A stretch of DNA of 64,000 nt from assembly GCF_002812205.1 (NCBI RefSeq), contig NZ_NPEA01000009.1, positions 1 to 64,000 on the forward strand. Direction: 5' to 3'. The notes under the pieces were generated by a model. The model ran no database searches. It saw only the letters and a program-made list of their open reading frames with translations, and was not told the origin of the DNA. Both the position numbers and the translations under genes were made by a program. The stretch is from Leptospira neocaledonica (GTDB lineage: Bacteria; Spirochaetota; Leptospiria; Leptospirales; Leptospiraceae). The first letter of the stretch is position 1, and each line of letters begins with the position of its first letter. Below, piece by piece: positions 62,859 through 64,000 of this stretch.

Positions 62859-64000
62859 GTGAGTAGTTTTTTTTCTAGTATATCAGTAAAACGTTTCTTT
62901 CTTCTCTCCTTAGTTATCCTTTTTCTTTCCAATTGTAGCGCCCTAGACTGGGGCTGGGTCAAACTCCCTTCCGGACTTGCCTGGGATCAAAACGAGACCT
63001 TAGATAGAAACCCTGTAGAAGGCTTCCGAGTTGAATTTCCGGAAGAATTGGGACTGGATTCCAGACCTTTGGTGGAACTTTCTAAAAAACTTAGAAAAGA
63101 AAAAACAGAGGTACGTTCTCTTCTCATCTTAAAAGAAGGAAACCTGGTATTTGAAAGATACGCCGGCGGAATCTCTCGAAATCATAATCATAATATGTAT
63201 TCTGTGACCAAGTCGGTCGTCTCTATGCTATTAGGGATTTGTTATACGAACGATTGTGGAGTGGATTTGGAGGATAGTCTTTCCTCAGCGGAGTCTAGTT
63301 TGCCGGGACTTCTTCCTTCGGAATTAAAAGGAAAAGAATCTATCCGACTTAAAGACGTATTACGTATGAGTTCCGGAATGGCCTGGGATTCTTTTCCTAA
63401 AAAGGAAGATATTAGGACGGACGCAGACCCACTTGCAATCGCTTGGACTCCCGCCGTTTCTTTTGCTCCGGGAACTAAATTCGAATATTCTAATGGAGAT
63501 ACTCAGCTAGCTGCAGGTTATCTGGAAGCTAAAACTGGAAAAACCTTATACGAATATTCTAAGAACACTGCATTCTCTTGGTTAGGTTTTAAGGGAGAAG
63601 AATGGAATACCTCGAAATCCGGAAGACAAACTGCCGGTTTCGGACTTCGTTTGAGACCTATCGATATGGCTAAGTTAGGACAACTCTATCTGGATGGAGG
63701 AAAATGGCAAGGCCGTCAGATTTTAAAACCTGAGTGGATCGCTTTAACTCTGGAGCCAGGTGTTGAAAAACGATATGGACTCCAATTTTGGATCCATGAA
63801 TTCGAAGGAAAACCTAGCTTCATGGCAAATGGTAAGGGGGGACAATTCATCTATGTGATCCCTCATCGTAAGATCGTTCTAGTGATGACCAGCGCCATTT
63901 GGGACAAGGCACCTGACCTAGTTTTAACCGCCGCTTTGGATGCGATTAAGGCTTCTTTAATATCTACGGATAAGATCCCTTCTCCTGACAGGGAAGAAGC
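62859..64000 (+). CDS. Beta-lactamase-family serine hydrolase, lipoprotein (cut at window end)
   Basis: At least 380 residues; the 3' end is outside the window. GTG 62859 is used because a GGGGGG stretch lies seven bases upstream and the product begins with a signal peptide and lipobox FLSNC (Cys26). The penicillin-binding-like fold has the active-site Ser115 in SVTK (residues 115-118), a Tyr-Ser-Asn in FEYSNGD, and NGKGGQ near the end. It resembles 6-aminohexanoate-dimer hydrolase/EstB-like esterases rather than a drug-hydrolysing beta-lactamase. Located in the envelope. Confidence 0.85.
   Translation, partial: MSSFFSSISVKRFFLLSLVILFLSNCSALDWGWVKLPSGLAWDQNETLDRNPVEGFRVEFPEELGLDSRPLVELSKKLRKEKTEVRSLLILKEGNLVFERYAGGISRNHNHNMYSVTKSVVSMLLGICYTNDCGVDLEDSLSSAESSLPGLLPSELKGKESIRLKDVLRMSSGMAWDSFPKKEDIRTDADPLAIAWTPAVSFAPGTKFEYSNGDTQLAAGYLEAKTGKTLYEYSKNTAFSWLGFKGEEWNTSKSGRQTAGFGLRLRPIDMAKLGQLYLDGGKWQGRQILKPEWIALTLEPGVEKRYGLQFWIHEFEGKPSFMANGKGGQFIYVIPHRKIVLVMTSAIWDKAPDLVLTAALDAIKASLISTDKIPSPDREE

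Overview
The window looks like a chromosomal segment from a Leptospira-type spirochete. This is inferred from gene content and was not tested by any search. The signs are moderately AT-rich DNA with frequent TTG and GTG starts, lipoprotein signal peptides ending in spirochete-like lipoboxes (WNC, SNC, FNC), flagellar genes scattered outside a large cluster, many large PAS/7TM sensor kinases and SpoIIE-type phosphatases, and short palindrome-bounded intergenic repeats. No rRNA, tRNA, CRISPR array, transposase or prophage was seen. The window is dense, ordinary chromosome with a few accessory-looking spots.

Layout. 1-482: intergenic repeats. 483-6819: a DUF2071 gene, converging with a probable four-gene minus-strand operon of two sensor kinases plus an AmgK/MurU-like cell-wall sugar recycling pair. 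6898-9538: an alpha/beta hydrolase, a NarL-type response regulator and an acidic unknown. 9549-14173 (minus): a DUF374 acyltransferase, a small membrane protein, a GlcD-like FAD dehydrogenase and polyphosphate kinase. 14325-17632: a Phd/VapC toxin-antitoxin pair with a self-overlapping promoter/operator, small exported proteins, a DinB protein, an SH3 lipoprotein and a rhomboid-like membrane protein with a zinc tail. 17797-21703: a 1169-residue sensor kinase overlapping its response regulator. 21863-26636: an acyl-CoA dehydrogenase, FliD and a helical protein directly downstream. 26671-30224: two tandem 7TM-PAS-SpoIIE phosphatases. 30423-35999: RibF, a STAS antagonist, exported unknowns, a J-domain protein, ManA, an HNH nuclease and a small lipoprotein. 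36010-41683: a hybrid kinase, a DUF1292-like protein, a CPA-type antiporter and MotA.

41684-42307 is a repeat-filled gap that ends in a structured leader before a cellulose-synthase-like glycosyltransferase (42308). 44010-50085 is the most unusual block. It is a tightly packed operon encoding a Cys-rich small protein, RnfC-like and RnfD-like proteins that seem to have lost their flavin sites, a PtsN-like EIIA, two Dpp-like ABC permeases with no ATPase or binding protein, and a PEGA-repeat exported protein. 50101-58265 holds HD, VOC, FolC, AroE, a WaaE-like glycosyltransferase, a GHKL ATPase, a degenerate amidohydrolase, an S1-domain protein and TrmL. 58333-64000 holds an RsbW-like ATPase, UvrB, rhomboid, CutA, a Cys-rich small protein and a serine hydrolase cut by the window end.

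Functionally, signal transduction dominates: five sensor kinases, two response regulators, two SpoIIE phosphatases, one STAS protein and two stand-alone GHKL ATPases. The phosphatases, STAS protein and GHKL proteins could form one or more partner-switching circuits. The best candidate for an undescribed system is the Rnf-derived/PtsN/permease operon at 44010-50085.
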